A stretch of DNA of 64,000 bases from Wuchereria bancrofti (lineage: Eukaryota; Nematoda; Chromadorea; Rhabditida; Onchocercidae), in NCBI GenBank assembly GCA_005281725.1, contig SSBO01000012.1, positions 11,251,254 to 11,315,253 of the forward strand, read 5' to 3'. Under the pieces are notes generated by a model that saw only the letters and a list, made by a program, of their open reading frames with translations, was not told the DNA's origin and searched no databases. Below, piece by piece: positions 11,880-23,991 of this stretch (the first letter of the stretch is position 1; the number at the start of each line of letters is the position of its first letter). The translations under genes were made by a program, and so were the position numbers.

Positions 11880-14279
11880 AAATTTACTGCTAGGTGGGGG
11901 GTTATTTGGTACAAATGATCAGACAGTCCAAGTAGTCATACAACAGAGCTGGTGATTTATTTGTAAACCATATGTTGCTAAGATATAAGAGTAGTATTAC
12001 TAGCTCATTATTTAGTTGGTAGTTGGCTTTTTTTGGATGACGGCATAAATTATCCGCTTTTTTCTATTTTCTATGGCAGATACGATTTTCAATTTTTTTT
12101 TTTCCACATCATTATAACCTAATGAAGAGAAGAAAACCGTTGGTTAATTTGTAAAACGGTTGATCTTTACGAGATGCCTTGAATCATCATGAGTCAATAG
12201 GGTATCCGAGTGAGTTCTTTTTTGCAGTAGCTCAGTTTTGTACGTACAGTGTGAAAGCAGTGGAGCATTCTATCCTGTTAATTTCTTCATCTCTTATTAG
12301 GAATTTCTTAAATGCTTCATTTTTGTGCTGTTTAAAGAAAACAGAAGCAGAAGCACTTCTGCAAGGGAATAGGCGGTTTTCCTCAGAGTGTGGGAGAGAA
12401 TATGCAAAAGTGAGATAAGATTAAGAATGAGGTAAAGATTTTCATAGATGGGAATCATATAGTCATTCATTTGAAGATGTTGGAGATGACTGAGAGAGAC
12501 GGTGGAGTGGACTAACTCCACACATGTAGAACATATAAATTATCTGGTGTTGACCATCATGTTTTTCGTAGGAGGACAAAAGAGAGGTTATTACTGTTTC
12601 CTCTTTTTATTCTGCATCACCACTTCATTTTGTAGCTCATAATGACGGTAAAAACTGCTTCGATTATTTGCTCGTAATAGGACAACTTTTCTAGACTTTA
12701 TTTTGGCTTCAAGGAACTTGAAAATCTTCATAGAAATCTTTTCTATTGTTCTATAAAAAAAATAGAAGAAATTTGTCGTTAAAAAAAATTACACAGTAGG
12801 GAACAAAATAAGAAGTGAACTGGAGTGGAATGGCTTAGGATGAAGAAGGAAGGAGTAATTATGAAACAAAATTCGAATCAAGTCTTTCCCTTTCTGTTTT
12901 GAAACCTTATGATGCAAGGAAGATGCATGCTAGGACGTGATTTGTACAGCCATTAGCCATACTAATAAACCCTTGTAGTTAGGTATGCTAAGTTGTAAAA
13001 AAAGGCTTTTAAATCAGTTGGGATGAATACATTTCTGGAAGGTGTTAAAACGCTCGTATGTGTGGTAAGCTGCGAACTTTTTAAGTTCAATAAACATCAG
13101 TGTTATTATTCTAACATAGTTCATTGTTATGCATTTGTTCACTAGCAGTAAACTTCAAGCTTAAATTAAAATCTTTGTTCTCCGTTAGGTTGATGCAGAT
13201 TCATAAAGTTTTTCCATTCGAAATGGTGCAGGGTACGTGCAGAATGAATTTTAGAAAGATATGCAATTTTTTCGGATTGTCTGGAATTTTCTCCAGAATA
13301 AACATGCGTTAGGAAAGTAGAGAACATTTCGGACCAGTACCATGTCCTGAATTATTGTGAATATGCATGACATACCGGAAAACATACAAATTAGTTTTTT
13401 GATTGTTGGCTTATGTGTTTCTTGTAGTAGATACTCCTTGAATTCAGTTACCCGAGTATCTGGATAACCTAAGTTTCACCTTGAATTGTTGAAAGTAGTG
13501 TTGATCACTTTTGAAAATCCGTCTGACCCATCCTAGCAGCATCAGTTTACTTCCATAAGTTTTTTGCGCTTCCGGAATCGAATATGTTCTGAGAAGACAT
13601 TCGCAATAAGGAAGTGAATGACGATACTGCATCCTAATGTTATACTTCTACGCTTCGATTGATTGAAATATTTTGGTGAAAAAATTTTTGGGTCGGTTAC
13701 AGTTGGCTTGCAGTAAAAAAAAGAAAAAAAAAGACGAGAGGAAGATTTTACGTGTACACAAACCTAACAAACCTTGAAAATGAGTTTACTAAAATCCCCA
13801 ACATTTATGACAGCTATTCATTAAGCTTAAATATCTTCTATTTGTGTTCTGCAAATCCAATTATCATATTCATGAGGTGTTTTTTACTTGTTATAAAATT
13901 TTTTGTATGGCATCAGTGAACCACGAAACTTCCTGAAGAAACTCCATTATTGCTGGAAATTAGTTACGAAGAACTCCTTTACTCCCTCCCAAAATCTGTG
14001 GCATTTTGTGATTTAACCTTTGAGCTGCAATGAAATATTGTTACGAATATTTCACAACGTTTTGTTGGGTACGGTAGCAGATTGATGAAATCTCGAACTG
14101 ATCAACCGGGTGAGAATAGTTGTTTATATACAGCTTATCTTTGGTTATTCGGGCTAATCTCTTTCTATCTTTACCTTAAAATTTGGCGTTGAGCTTCACT
14201 TGTTTATTTCCTGGCCCTCATTGTATCGCTGTACGTTAATCCACGTGCAATTCTGCTGAATTAAGGAAATTCGTAGGGG
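11880..14279. other. Intergenic, no gene seen
   Basis: AT-rich, with T-runs and scattered short open frames on both strands that lack splice-site and composition support. No RNA gene or repeat was recognised. Confidence 0.5.
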
Positions 14280-14281
14280 AA

Positions 14282-14720
14282 TGAAGCCTTCGTCTGTTCG
14301 TGATTTTGCGATACAAAGATGTTATTCAAAATAATATCCGATGATTGTTTATATATATATATATATATATAGTATAAGTAAGCCTGAGTTTGATATACAA
14401 AAGTTCCATTCCAAATTCCATTCCGCATGTTGCACGTTACTCTAACATCTACGTTCACTGCAACGTTTTATTGACACATTTGGCTTTTATCATACCGCAT
14501 CGAAAAAGCTTCCGTTTTTAAACTGTTTTATGGCTTGCTCAGTTTAATTATAAGAAGTTAAAAGCCTATTTTCTTTTTCCATTTTGTTTTTTTTCCGATC
14601 AAACTTGGAATGGTTAAAGCTCAAGCTTCATATCATGTTTAGGATCAGGATGTCGTAGAACAACGAAGCGAGCTTCCTCTGTTCGTGATTTTTAGATCCA
14701 TAAAATGTTATTCAAACCAT
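14282..14720. repeat. Imperfect direct repeat upstream of the hnRNP gene
   Basis: Segments 14282-14333 and 14664-14720 share GAAGC, TCTGTTCGTGATTTT, and ATGTTATTCAAA in the same order and spacing, separated by about 380 bp. The second copy sits immediately before the first candidate hnRNP exon, which suggests a duplicated promoter or 5' segment. Confidence 0.7.
14350..14371. repeat. (AT)n microsatellite
   Basis: About 11 uninterrupted AT dinucleotides, lying between the two copies of the direct repeat. Confidence 0.95.
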
Positions 14721-16726
14721 GTCTCTTATGTACGCTACATTTTCATTTCGCATGGCTGTGCAGATATTCGTAATTTCAGTGTTGGTCGCAGAAAGTGTCG
14801 ATCAGGTAGTTGGAAGGAGTCCAATATGTTTTCACCTGTATATTCTTCTGGTTGGTATTAATATGTGTAGGAGAAGTAGTTTCTTATGTTTTATTTATTA
14901 TATAATGTGTTTGGAATTCAAAACATTTTTGAATTTGTTCGAAGTTATATTATTATCAAATCTGTATTTAGGACTCATCGGTAGTTTCAGGAGGAGTGCA
15001 TGTGCCACATCCGATGTTTATGTCGCTCCAAGGTGTTCCTAATGCTCCACGCATGTCTTATGTTCCTGCACTTCACCCTTTCCCTTTTCCTTCCTTCACG
15101 CCAAACACTTTTCCACCACTGCATCGAAATGGAGTTTTAGTAGGACATTATAACAGTGAGTGTCCGCCTCAACCCCGAAAGCTATTTATTGGTGGTTTGA
15201 GTCACGAAACTACAGACGAGCAGGTATTATTCATTATATAAAAGAGTCGCAGCATGACATATTATTAATTCATGGTTAAGAAAGATATTTCCCGGATGAA
15301 TCAGAATCTCATTGCAGTGGTTTTCGAAAATTTTGATATATTTTGTAAAGCACGTGATGAGTAGCTGACTACTGCTGTAAGCTTTAGTGATGAATGAAAT
15401 CTTTACGTTTTGTATTTGTTTATCTAAGAGCTTGTATGTTAAAGCTTCGACAGTATTATTCGCAGTGGGGTACTGTGGTGGACTGTATAGTTATCAGGGA
15501 TCCACAGACGAAGTACTCACGTGGATTTGGATTTGTTACATTTGCAACTATACAGATGGCTGAGGCTGCTATGGCTGACAGACCTCACACTATAAACAAT
15601 AAGGTATGTATTCATTTGATATCAGATGATGTTTAGCAATTATTCTCTATGTATATCATTGTGTCAGGCTTTATGTTTCATTTGAAATATTTACTACACT
15701 TCAGGTTGTTGATCCGAAGCGCGCTATACCTCGTGAACAGATGTCACCCCTCCTTCCTAACCATCCTCCATCATTTCTGGAAATTGAACCTGATCCAGGA
15801 TGCAAGTTGTCTTTGTCAGGTGAAGTTGTTTTTTCTTTTTTTTTTTTTTTTTTTTTAGAAGATGTAATTGAACATGGTATTCTTTGATGTTACAAGTGAC
15901 TGTATCTTTCCATGCAAATATTTGTTTCAGGAATACATTGGGCATGGCACACAGTTGATGATTTACGACAATATTTCGACAATTTCGGGACCGTTGAGCA
16001 AGTTGAAATTTTGGGCAATCCTAGAGGACTTGGTTTTGTTGTTTTCGAAAACAAGTCTTCAGCGGATAAGTGTTTGGAACATGGGAAAATTCACATAATC
16101 AATGGTCAAAAGTGTGAGATTACTGTAAGTTCAATTTCAGTTTATGTATTATTGTTTATATTTTTTTGTTTCGCTGTTGAAAATTTTGGATTTGATTCGC
16201 TGGAAATTTTCACCCGTTTTTTTTTTTCCTTGTAATAATGTTTACAAGTGATATGGTATTAAATAGAGACTAGCATTGCTTGTCAACTTTTTTTTGTTTA
16301 ATTACGCAACCCAAATTTGTTTTACAGCGCAACCCAATTGAACATTCCATCTATCAGCGCAATGACACATCTGATGGTAATGATTCGGAGATAATCGATG
16401 AGCAGGCTGATTCTGCTAGCGCTAGTGGGCATGAAACACCCGATGACGGCTCCGTAAAAGCTCTTGAAAATGGTTTCGCGAACAGTTTGAATTTCGTCGA
16501 AACGGGAAGTGCTTGCACTTCTTGTGATGTTGATATTGCTGAAAAATTGAATGCAAATGATGGGAATAAGAAAGTTATCAAATTGCCGAAAGCAGAAAAA
16601 GAAGATGTAAATTCAAAGTCTATCAAAGAGACGGGCGATAAAAAGGATGCGAACGATAAGCGTGACAAAAAGATCCCAATACTGAAAATTGACAAGAAGA
16701 AAGTTAAGAAAACAATCAAAAATTAA
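14719..16726 (+). CDS. hnRNP A/B-like protein with two RRM domains
   Basis: RNA-binding protein, expected in the nucleus and cytoplasm for mRNA processing or translation control. Exons 14972-15223, 15445-15603, 15705-15819, 15931-16124 and 16328-16726 join in frame to 372 aa. An upstream exon 14719-14805 is in phase and would add 29 aa, but it reads as hydrophobic, so the true start may instead be a later ATG (for example PHPMFM in the 14972 exon). RRM1 has RNP2 KLFIGGL and RNP1 RGFGFVTF, followed by the hnRNP A-type phrase VVDPKRAIPRE. RRM2 has a weaker RNP2-like LSLSGI and RNP1 GLGFVVFE. An acidic/Ser linker and a Lys-rich tail (IDKKKVKKTIKN) follow. The order RRM-RRM-tail and the RRM1 sequence fit hnRNP A/B, and DAZAP1- or Musashi-type relatives are alternatives. 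An AG-T-rich intron (15820-15930) contains a long T-run. Confidence 0.88.
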
Positions 16727-16729
16727 AAA

Positions 16730-16787
16730 GTAAGTGCAAGTAGAGACTATATGGCATCTTATTCCATTTTGTTTTTTAATTTTTCAG
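16730..16787 (+). other. Probable intron in the hnRNP 3' untranslated region
   Basis: Four bases after the TAA stop (16724-16726) there is a perfect GTAAGT donor, and 58 bp later a TTTTTCAG acceptor. If used, the transcript has a spliced 3' UTR whose junction lies too close to the stop to be expected to trigger decay. Confidence 0.55.
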
Positions 16788-18755
16788 ATATTGAAAGAGC
16801 TTTTCTGAATTCATGTCATTTTTGTATTTTTCTATTTGTATTATTCTGCACAGAACTTTTTTTTCAGTGACCGGGTCTTTTGCTTGGTTGCCTTATTGCC
16901 ATTATCACCAGTAATACAGTAGTACTATACTTGAAAAGGATTCATGGATGTTGGGAATTTTCTTTTGTACATGACTTTCATTTATTTAGCTACATCCACT
17001 GCTTTGCATGATTGCAAGAATAGCTAGCTAGCATTTTTTCCTTTTTAATATGAGACCTCTTTTCAAATTTTATTTCCATAAAAATCAAATGAGCACTTGC
17101 CGTTGTATGCAGTTTTGAGCTTGAGGTGTGTCCGCTTTATTCTTACAGGGTTTAGCAATCATTGAAAATTGTGTAACATCTATAAATATTTTTGCTCAAA
17201 CTGTCTTATCAAGCTTCGTAAACATTTTATTATATGAGATTTACATACAATTACAATTGCTTATTCATTAATCTCATTAATCGTCCTCGTATTTCGTGAT
17301 ATTCTATTCATTTTAATTTTACCATTCGAGTCGACTTTTGCTCTTTCATGGATCACAATGTACATACACGGTTTTATATTATCGTTCATATGAACAATGT
17401 TCATTATCCTTTTGTTTATTACTTGAGTCATTAATTCTATGAAATATGTTTCAAGTAGTGGTCAAATATTATACCTCGGTCTTTTTTCTGTTCGTAAATC
17501 TACGGATTTTTGGGTCATTTATTGGGGTTTAATATTCAAATTTTACTTGAACAAAACAAAATTTGTTATGAAGGTTTCGAAATTTGTGAACTTATAAGGG
17601 AAAATACTTTGCAAAGTATTTGAAACGGGAAGTAGACTGTTCTTTTTTCTCTCAACTTCTTTGTCCTTTAACGAATTGCAATGTTAATAATTAGATTTAC
17701 TTGTTGCCAGTAATGTCAGCAGTGCAATTGATGAATTGAGGATCATCTTTTTCATTTGTTGATGAATTTTTAGCAGATTATGGCACTGTAATCACCAGTC
17801 ACCCGTTATCTGATGTGGTATGTTGTTTTTGCTCTTAACCTTTCCCAGCTCTGTTTTCTTGAATAACTGTTCTAGTTTCAGGGATTTTCATTCTACCCAA
17901 TTCAAAAAAAGTCGCAAGTGTATAAAACATAGCATACTCTTTCTTACATCTATTTGTTCACACTTAAAATTGTTCCCTTTAATTTAATAAAGGTCCACGA
18001 GGCTTGCTCATTGTAATCCACTCTTATTTCTAAAGATGTTTTGTTGTTTGTGTAGTTTTATTTAAGTTGCACACTGGTGATATTTACTGTGATTGCTAAA
18101 TGTAGCGTTTGTTGGATACTTTTATTATCCAGTTTTGCTTCTTGTTTCGTACATTTTGGATTACTTTTCGTTTTTCTACGCAATTTATGCTTTACCAGTA
18201 ATATTATATACTTGCATTTTGGATTTTACAAGTCTCTTTATATCGATGCAGATTTAAAAATTATTGTATTTCTGATACGATCATTAAAGGCGATAAATTC
18301 TATTTGACCTGAACAAAAGAATAAGACGCGATTAAAGGAAATAGAGGTTCTGTTCAAGATCTCCATTCCGGAGCTTCTTACTGAAAAGCGTACGGAGCAT
18401 GCATGAAGTCGTCAAGTGATGATGCTACCGTCAACTAAAGGTGATACTTCGTATGGATCTGCTCATATATTTGTTCGTAATTTCCGTCGCGTATCGTGCA
18501 TAGATGAACAGAGACACATGTTGGGTAAACGTTTGCATATTCACAGTTAGAAAGGTATGCAGGTAGACGAGTAGGAAATAGGAATAGAGATTGCGTGATA
18601 ATTAGCCTATTGATTTAGAGGAAAGTCATTTAATCCCATAAAAGGTTGTGCAGGTAGAGAAGATACTATACTAGCGTGCTTATCTGAATTGTACAGGTGA
18701 ATCTTATCAGAATCATGAGTGGCATAGGTATTCATTCATAAACCATCGTTTCCAG
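16788..18755. other. Convergent intergenic / 3' UTR region
   Basis: Lies between the ends of the hnRNP gene (+) and the F-box gene (-). AT-rich, no coding segment recognised. AATAAA at 17986-17991 (+) is a possible distal poly(A) signal for the hnRNP transcript. Confidence 0.5.
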
Positions 18756-21700
18756 TCAGTTGAATAATAATTGATTGTAATATTTTGAACAATGCATTAG
18801 TCCTGTACGGCACATTTCGAGCGTCCTGTAAATTGTCGCCATGATGATTAGTTTGCATCTTTTCAACTTAATTTTATTTAATTTAATGGTAATAATCTCG
18901 TCAGAATCGTGAACAGTGCATATCATGACTCACAGATTCTAATAGAGCGTTATATGTTTCTCATTAACGAGTTTTAGTTAAAGTGGTAATTTGCGCTGTA
19001 AATGAGATAATAATTTTTGATGATGTTCATTTCTTTGGATGATAGCTGTACTCTTAAGATTTCTGTTGATTTACCTTGCAGCTACTAATGCTATAAATCG
19101 TTTATTCACCTGACGACGCATAGCCGGTCAGCTCTTTCAAAATTAGAGCGTACTAATTCGTAATATTGACCATCAGATAATACTACCGAACGCAGTTTCA
19201 GGCACTTCAATCGAAGAGTATCGATGAATTTGCTGAAGGAGAATAATAGTACATCTTGTCCTCTTTGAGATGGAGATCAAAATGCTTCATTGTATATTCA
19301 TATTCAGAAATTCAATTCTGTGAATGAACGAAGATATAAAAGTACTACATAATATAGATTAATTGTCTTACCTCGATTTGTCACTGAATCTTAGAGTTCC
19401 ATCATCCCAGCGAATTTCAAGACGACACAGCTTTGGACAATTTTGCGCGATGCTATCAATAAATTGATCAATATGAATTTTTGCAAGTACTTTTGAGCAA
19501 CAATCTTCCGCCGTTCCCATGACAAGTACTCTGTAAAATTTTTCGATGTATTTGAATTTCAAAATATATTAAAAATCCCGGTGAAAAATATTTCTATTCT
19601 GAGAATTCTGAAGGACATATTCGTTTTTTTAGGGTAAGGATACATGTACAGAAATTGGTAGCATAAGCTTTTCATAAATTAAGTTTCAGTAAGACTGGCT
19701 TCCCAGTACAGTCTAAATTAACCTGTAATAAAAAATCGAGTAACAAATTGGCATAGGTGATCACGCTGAACCAAAAAAAAAGAACTTACTTAATATTTTT
19801 AAGCTTTGGAATCATACTTGTCCAGAAATACTCCAGTAATTTATGATGTCCCCCCAAGTTTAAGCCCAGTAATTGGTTTCCCATCCTGGATATGAGATCG
19901 GTTAATGACGCTTCATTCAGTGAATCACAGGTGTCTAAGTTAAGATACTGCAAGTTTACAATGGAATCTGAAGCCAGCCAGGCTTCTAGGACCTGAAAAT
20001 TAGCTAATAAATGTTTCGAAGATGTGTGATCCTGATATGGTCTACTCTGTGTTTTGATAAAACCTTTGATAAATATTTTACAAAATGTTACTTTATGATC
20101 TTACCTGGTCATTCATGTTTTCCAGCCAAGATGCGTCAAGCCAAATGAGATGTTTTAGTCGAGTTAAAATACTAATTAATGCATCGGGTGATAGTTCAGT
20201 AGCACAAATATTTAACTCCTCGATGTATGTTTTTTCCCACTCGATAGATTTTATGATTTCATTGTCAAGTGCTGAAGTTCACTTTATTTAGTGAATTGCA
20301 TACATAGCAGTTGTGTAGGAGTTTGTTCACATACTACTAAAAAAAAAATATCCTATTAGAAGAATTAAGGCGAAGCAGTAGAACGGTAAATTAGAATATA
20401 TTCCTGAAAGCTTCTCACATTAATTAGCTAAAAAGTGGTTGGAATCCAACGAAACAAGTGTAATCACTTGTGAAAAACACACATGCGTGAGCGAGAAGAA
20501 GGCTCCTAAGCTTCTTGCAGCGTTGCAACACAAGTCGAAGACATGATCCGGTAACTTTTGTGCAATAATTGATACAGAGGCATTCTAGATGGGCGCAATT
20601 GGATGATATCGACTCGACATGCTCGTCTGTTATGAAGGGCACCTAAAGTTTCCATTCACTTTGTATAAAATGCCTAAATGACGGCACAAAAAGCGAGGCT
20701 CAAAGAATGAAAGCTTGAACCTCACAAATGCTACAATAGTCACGAAGATTCGTTTAAATAAAATTCTTCGTGTTATCTGCATCATCATCATCGTTTGCTT
20801 AACAGTTGTGGAAATGTCTAAGGATTAAAGGATTAAAGAAAGATAATATTGTTATAAAATAAAGGATTAAATTTCTCAAAATTAGCAATGCAAAATATAA
20901 ACATATGAATAAACTAACACCCCAGAAGTTAACAACACGAAGATTTGGTATGTACTGTTTTAGTTTATGTACGTTCACTGTTTCATAAACTTCTTCTTCT
21001 TCATCTTCTATCTTTTCATATGTTCCTGTAAATGTTATCAAAATCATGAACTAACGAAAGATTTAGATATGAAAATTTGCTGAAATCATCGCTTTATATT
21101 CTAGATCTAATCTTATCCAAAGTGGAAGATCTGTGATGTTGCTGTTAAATGAGGTATACTAATTACCAATAATCTGAAGCACTTCCATCGAAGAAATGAA
21201 TGTGTAAACTTTTCTCAAAAATCCTTCTAGGAAAATATTCCCACTCAAACATATTGTTAGTGAACGTAATCTGCTCGGAAAAGTTTGCAAATCTGAGAAA
21301 TCGTGCAGTTGCATCGCTGTTGAGAAATCTGGTAATTAAGCAAAGTGAATAAACAATGGATGAAACCGATGTAATAAGAGGAATACTTGTGAATTTGGTC
21401 TCGAACAGATATACTGATAACTTCAAACAAATAGCTGCGATTAAATGGTGCCCAGTTGTAATGGGTCACTTGCCTTAGAAGTTTTAAACAAGACAAGGAA
21501 GCTTTGTCCACATGTCACCTAATCATCAAATGATTTCAATCATCTATTTTATTAATTAGTAGATCGCATAAGACAATTTATAACTACCACGATTTTTTTT
21601 TTGCCATTAGAAAGTGTTGTATTAAATGATTAGATAAATTTTGCAAATTTACTCGATAATGACTGCATTTGACTAGACTTTCAGAAGTTTTTAGGACTTG

Positions 21701-22314
21701 AAAAGATTGGATACTAAATCATAAACGGTTAGAGGAGGTCTTACCTAATGTCATAGACCAAAGTTGAGGACACCGAGCAGCTAATTCATGAAGCACATTA
21801 GGTGTTATCAAATCAGTTGCTAGCTCAATCACTCGTAACTCTGTAAAACGCGATCCAATCAAGTGCAGCAAATATTCTTGATTGGTTACCTGAAAAATCG
21901 TCCTCAAAAAATTTTAACTTTATATCATATTTCACTCTGTGCTATCATCATACGATTGAATTTTCAGTTTTTTTGTGGTAAACAGATATAACTAAGCAAG
22001 CTAAGTAAACAAATCAGCAAAAAAAAAAAATCGGAAAAAAGAACTTTAAATTAAGATAGCTTGACTATAAAACCCTCAGAATATAAGGCGCTAACTTGTA
22101 AACCACCATATGATGGACGGAAAGAGATAAGGTGCCATAGCGATGGACTCTGAGCAATTTCCTTCCAGCGCTTACAAACTTGTCCAACAATGAGCACTTG
22201 ATAAGGTGAAAGATATGAAAATATCGCTTGGAGCATTTTGTCCGGTAACTTCTCGACTGTCTGCAAAAGATCCAGAGAAGACAATTGAAACGAAAAAGAA
22301 AAATTGAATTTCAT
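18756..22314 (-). CDS. F-box / leucine-rich-repeat protein (SCF substrate receptor)
   Basis: Predicted substrate-recognition subunit of an SCF (Skp1-Cullin-F-box) ubiquitin ligase. Ten exons join in frame: 22096-22260 (or from the ATG at 22314), 21745-21889, 21167-21328, 20919-21025, 20483-20642, 20105-20271, 19790-19992, 19372-19530, 19110-19232 and 18756-18825, giving 504 aa from 22314. The F-box follows LPDKMLQAIFSYLSP and includes VCKRWKEIAQSPSLW. Repeated LRR-type units follow, with striking conserved phrases: DFSTAMQLHDF, GTYEK plus a Glu run, NCAHLECLCINYCTKVTGS, VMGTAED, RFSDKS, and VLSDGQYYELV with NFERAD. I remember this series from one conserved metazoan F-box/LRR family but cannot name it reliably. 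The start is uncertain: TTTTGCAG at 22261-22268 could be an acceptor, which would move the N-terminus. Confidence 0.88.
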
Positions 22315-22331
22315 CTTTTATTTAAAAATTC

Positions 22332-22347
22332 AAATGTCATGACATTT
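22332..22347. repeat. 16-bp perfect palindrome between the small gene and the F-box gene
   Basis: AAATGTCATGACATTT reads the same on both strands. It lies in the short gap between the stop of the 71-aa gene (22410) and the first ATG of the F-box gene (22314). Confidence 0.8.
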
Positions 22348-22409
22348 ACAAATAAAAAATTAGTACTATGTATTGCAGTCAGCGAAATCTATCACTGTCC
22401 GATTAATTT

Positions 22410-22807
22410 CTATAATGTGTTCTTCTTCATCTTAATGTTTTGCTCAACATCTGAGAGCTTGACAAGCGCGCTCTTTGCTCTCTGTACATCCATCAGAACA
22501 ACTTCTGAATGCTGCTAAAGAAGCAAAATAGTTGATGGGATGCTAAAGATTCCAGTGAGTTTTATACAACAATAACAATAATGATGCTAATTGTGTCAAC
22601 ACATTTTAATTTTTCTCATGAATTGTCGATGTATGAAATTTCAATTAAAAAAAAAAATTGAACATTGATAAATGTGATACCACAGTAATGACTAACAACG
22701 ACATTGCCTAATGAAACTGTCGACAGTTGGTCTTCCTCCATTTTTTTGGTGAAACTATCAATTTGATGCTTTGTTAAGCGACGGGTCATATCGTAGAGGG
22801 TTGCCAT
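22410..22807 (-). CDS. Small two-exon protein, 71 aa, unrecognised
   Basis: The ATG at 22807 opens exon 1 (22697-22807, 37 codons, beginning MATLYDMTRRLTKHQ) to a GTTAGT donor. After a 182-bp intron with a CTTTAG acceptor, exon 2 (22410-22514) continues in phase 0 to TAG. The 71-aa product is polar, without signal peptide or membrane segment, and its second half looks helical (VVLMDVQRAKSALVKLSDVEQNIK), as in small coiled-coil subunits of larger complexes. No family could be assigned. The stop lies only about 95 bp (to the next ATG) or 150 bp (to the next acceptor) upstream of the F-box gene on the same strand, a spacing typical of nematode operons. Confidence 0.6.
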
Positions 22808-23666
22808 TTTTCACTATTTCGATTTTAGTATTGCCATAAAATCATTGCATTTAATCAACTGAGAATAAGTTTGGGTGACACGTTTTTTTATACAAAGACA
22901 GATCTTGGCGCTAGCCAGGATGATGGCATTGTAGTTTAATGATAATATGTAATCTAATGATAATATAGTCTAATAATAAGAGCACTCAGTGAATTCATGC
23001 CACATTTACTTTGTACTTGTTCATCAAATGTTCTGTTAAAAAAAAAGAAAAAAAAACAGAATGAAGTAAAGAGTTGAACAAGAAAAGATATGCAGATAAC
23101 AGGTACATGAAACGACTAGGTTGGCTTGCGCCAACTGTGCTTGCTTGACAATTTCTCTAGCCTTCATTCTAACACAAGGAAAGTTATTAGACTCGTAAAA
23201 AAGTTGATTTTAGCATTTAATTAATTTCTACTAATATTTATGCTTTTACTATCCACTAAAAATGTTCATGGTAAGTAAGAATAATTGATTAAGAGGAAAG
23301 TAACAAAAGATGAATATGAATTAAGGAGGTAAAGAAGTAGAAAATTTGTAAAGGAAGAAATAATGTTTAATAATTATGCATTGAATGGATTTGTGTAAAA
23401 TGAAGATGGTTCCATTAATTAATTAATTACAGAGAAAGCTGAAAGAAGTTTCAAAAGAAATTTATGATAAAAAGTGTTTGCACACCAATTATTCTAATAT
23501 TGTGGTTAAACGATTTAAGTGAATTTCGAAAGAGTGATTTTAAAGTATAAAAAAAATAAAAAAAACTGAAAAGAGAAGATTCATTGCAGAATAATATGGA
23601 AGTATAAATATAATGGATAGATGGTGAATGCTAGACGGAGTAGTTGTGTGCAGTAGATACGCATTG
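22808..23666. other. Upstream region of the minus-strand pair, no gene seen
   Basis: AT-rich. It probably contains the promoter of the minus-strand small-gene/F-box pair. A small inverted repeat GTTGGC-TTGC-GCCAAC lies near 23120-23136. Confidence 0.4.
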
Positions 23667-23991
23667 ATGATAGCACGCGAACAGCAAAATAAGCTGGAAA
23701 ATACGAGGCAACTGCAAGTGGCAGTTTAGCAACCATCTGTAGTTCGTGCACCTTCCCTCATGTACTTAGTGCTTGCAAAACAACTTTAAATTTCAAATTC
23801 TTCTATTCATCTTCCTTCTTTTCTTACACTACTTCCTGCATATCATTTACACTGATTATCTTCAGCGTAACACAGATCGAACGTTTAGCCGTTCACTGTG
23901 CATGGAGTACGGAACACTCAAGTCGCAAGTAGTTTATTCATTATCACCCGAACACGACATTACACGTCCGAGTCACATATATCTCGAATGA
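23667..23991 (+). CDS. Possible two-exon small protein (58 aa), speculative
   Basis: The ATG at 23667 opens 17 codons (MIAREQQNKLENTRQLQ) to a weak GTGGCA donor at 23718. A good TTCAG acceptor at 23861-23865 leads in phase 0 to exon 23866-23991, 41 codons plus TGA (it includes RSLCMEYGTLKSQVVYSLSP). The second exon is far more GC-rich than its surroundings, which is why it is listed. No family was recognised. The second exon could instead be the end of another gene or noncoding. Confidence 0.28.

Noticed and set aside
14719..14805. Hydrophobic start that looks like a signal peptide for the hnRNP
   Set aside because: A secretory leader makes no sense on a two-RRM protein. The segment is in phase but more likely partly untranslated, so it is kept only as an uncertain start.
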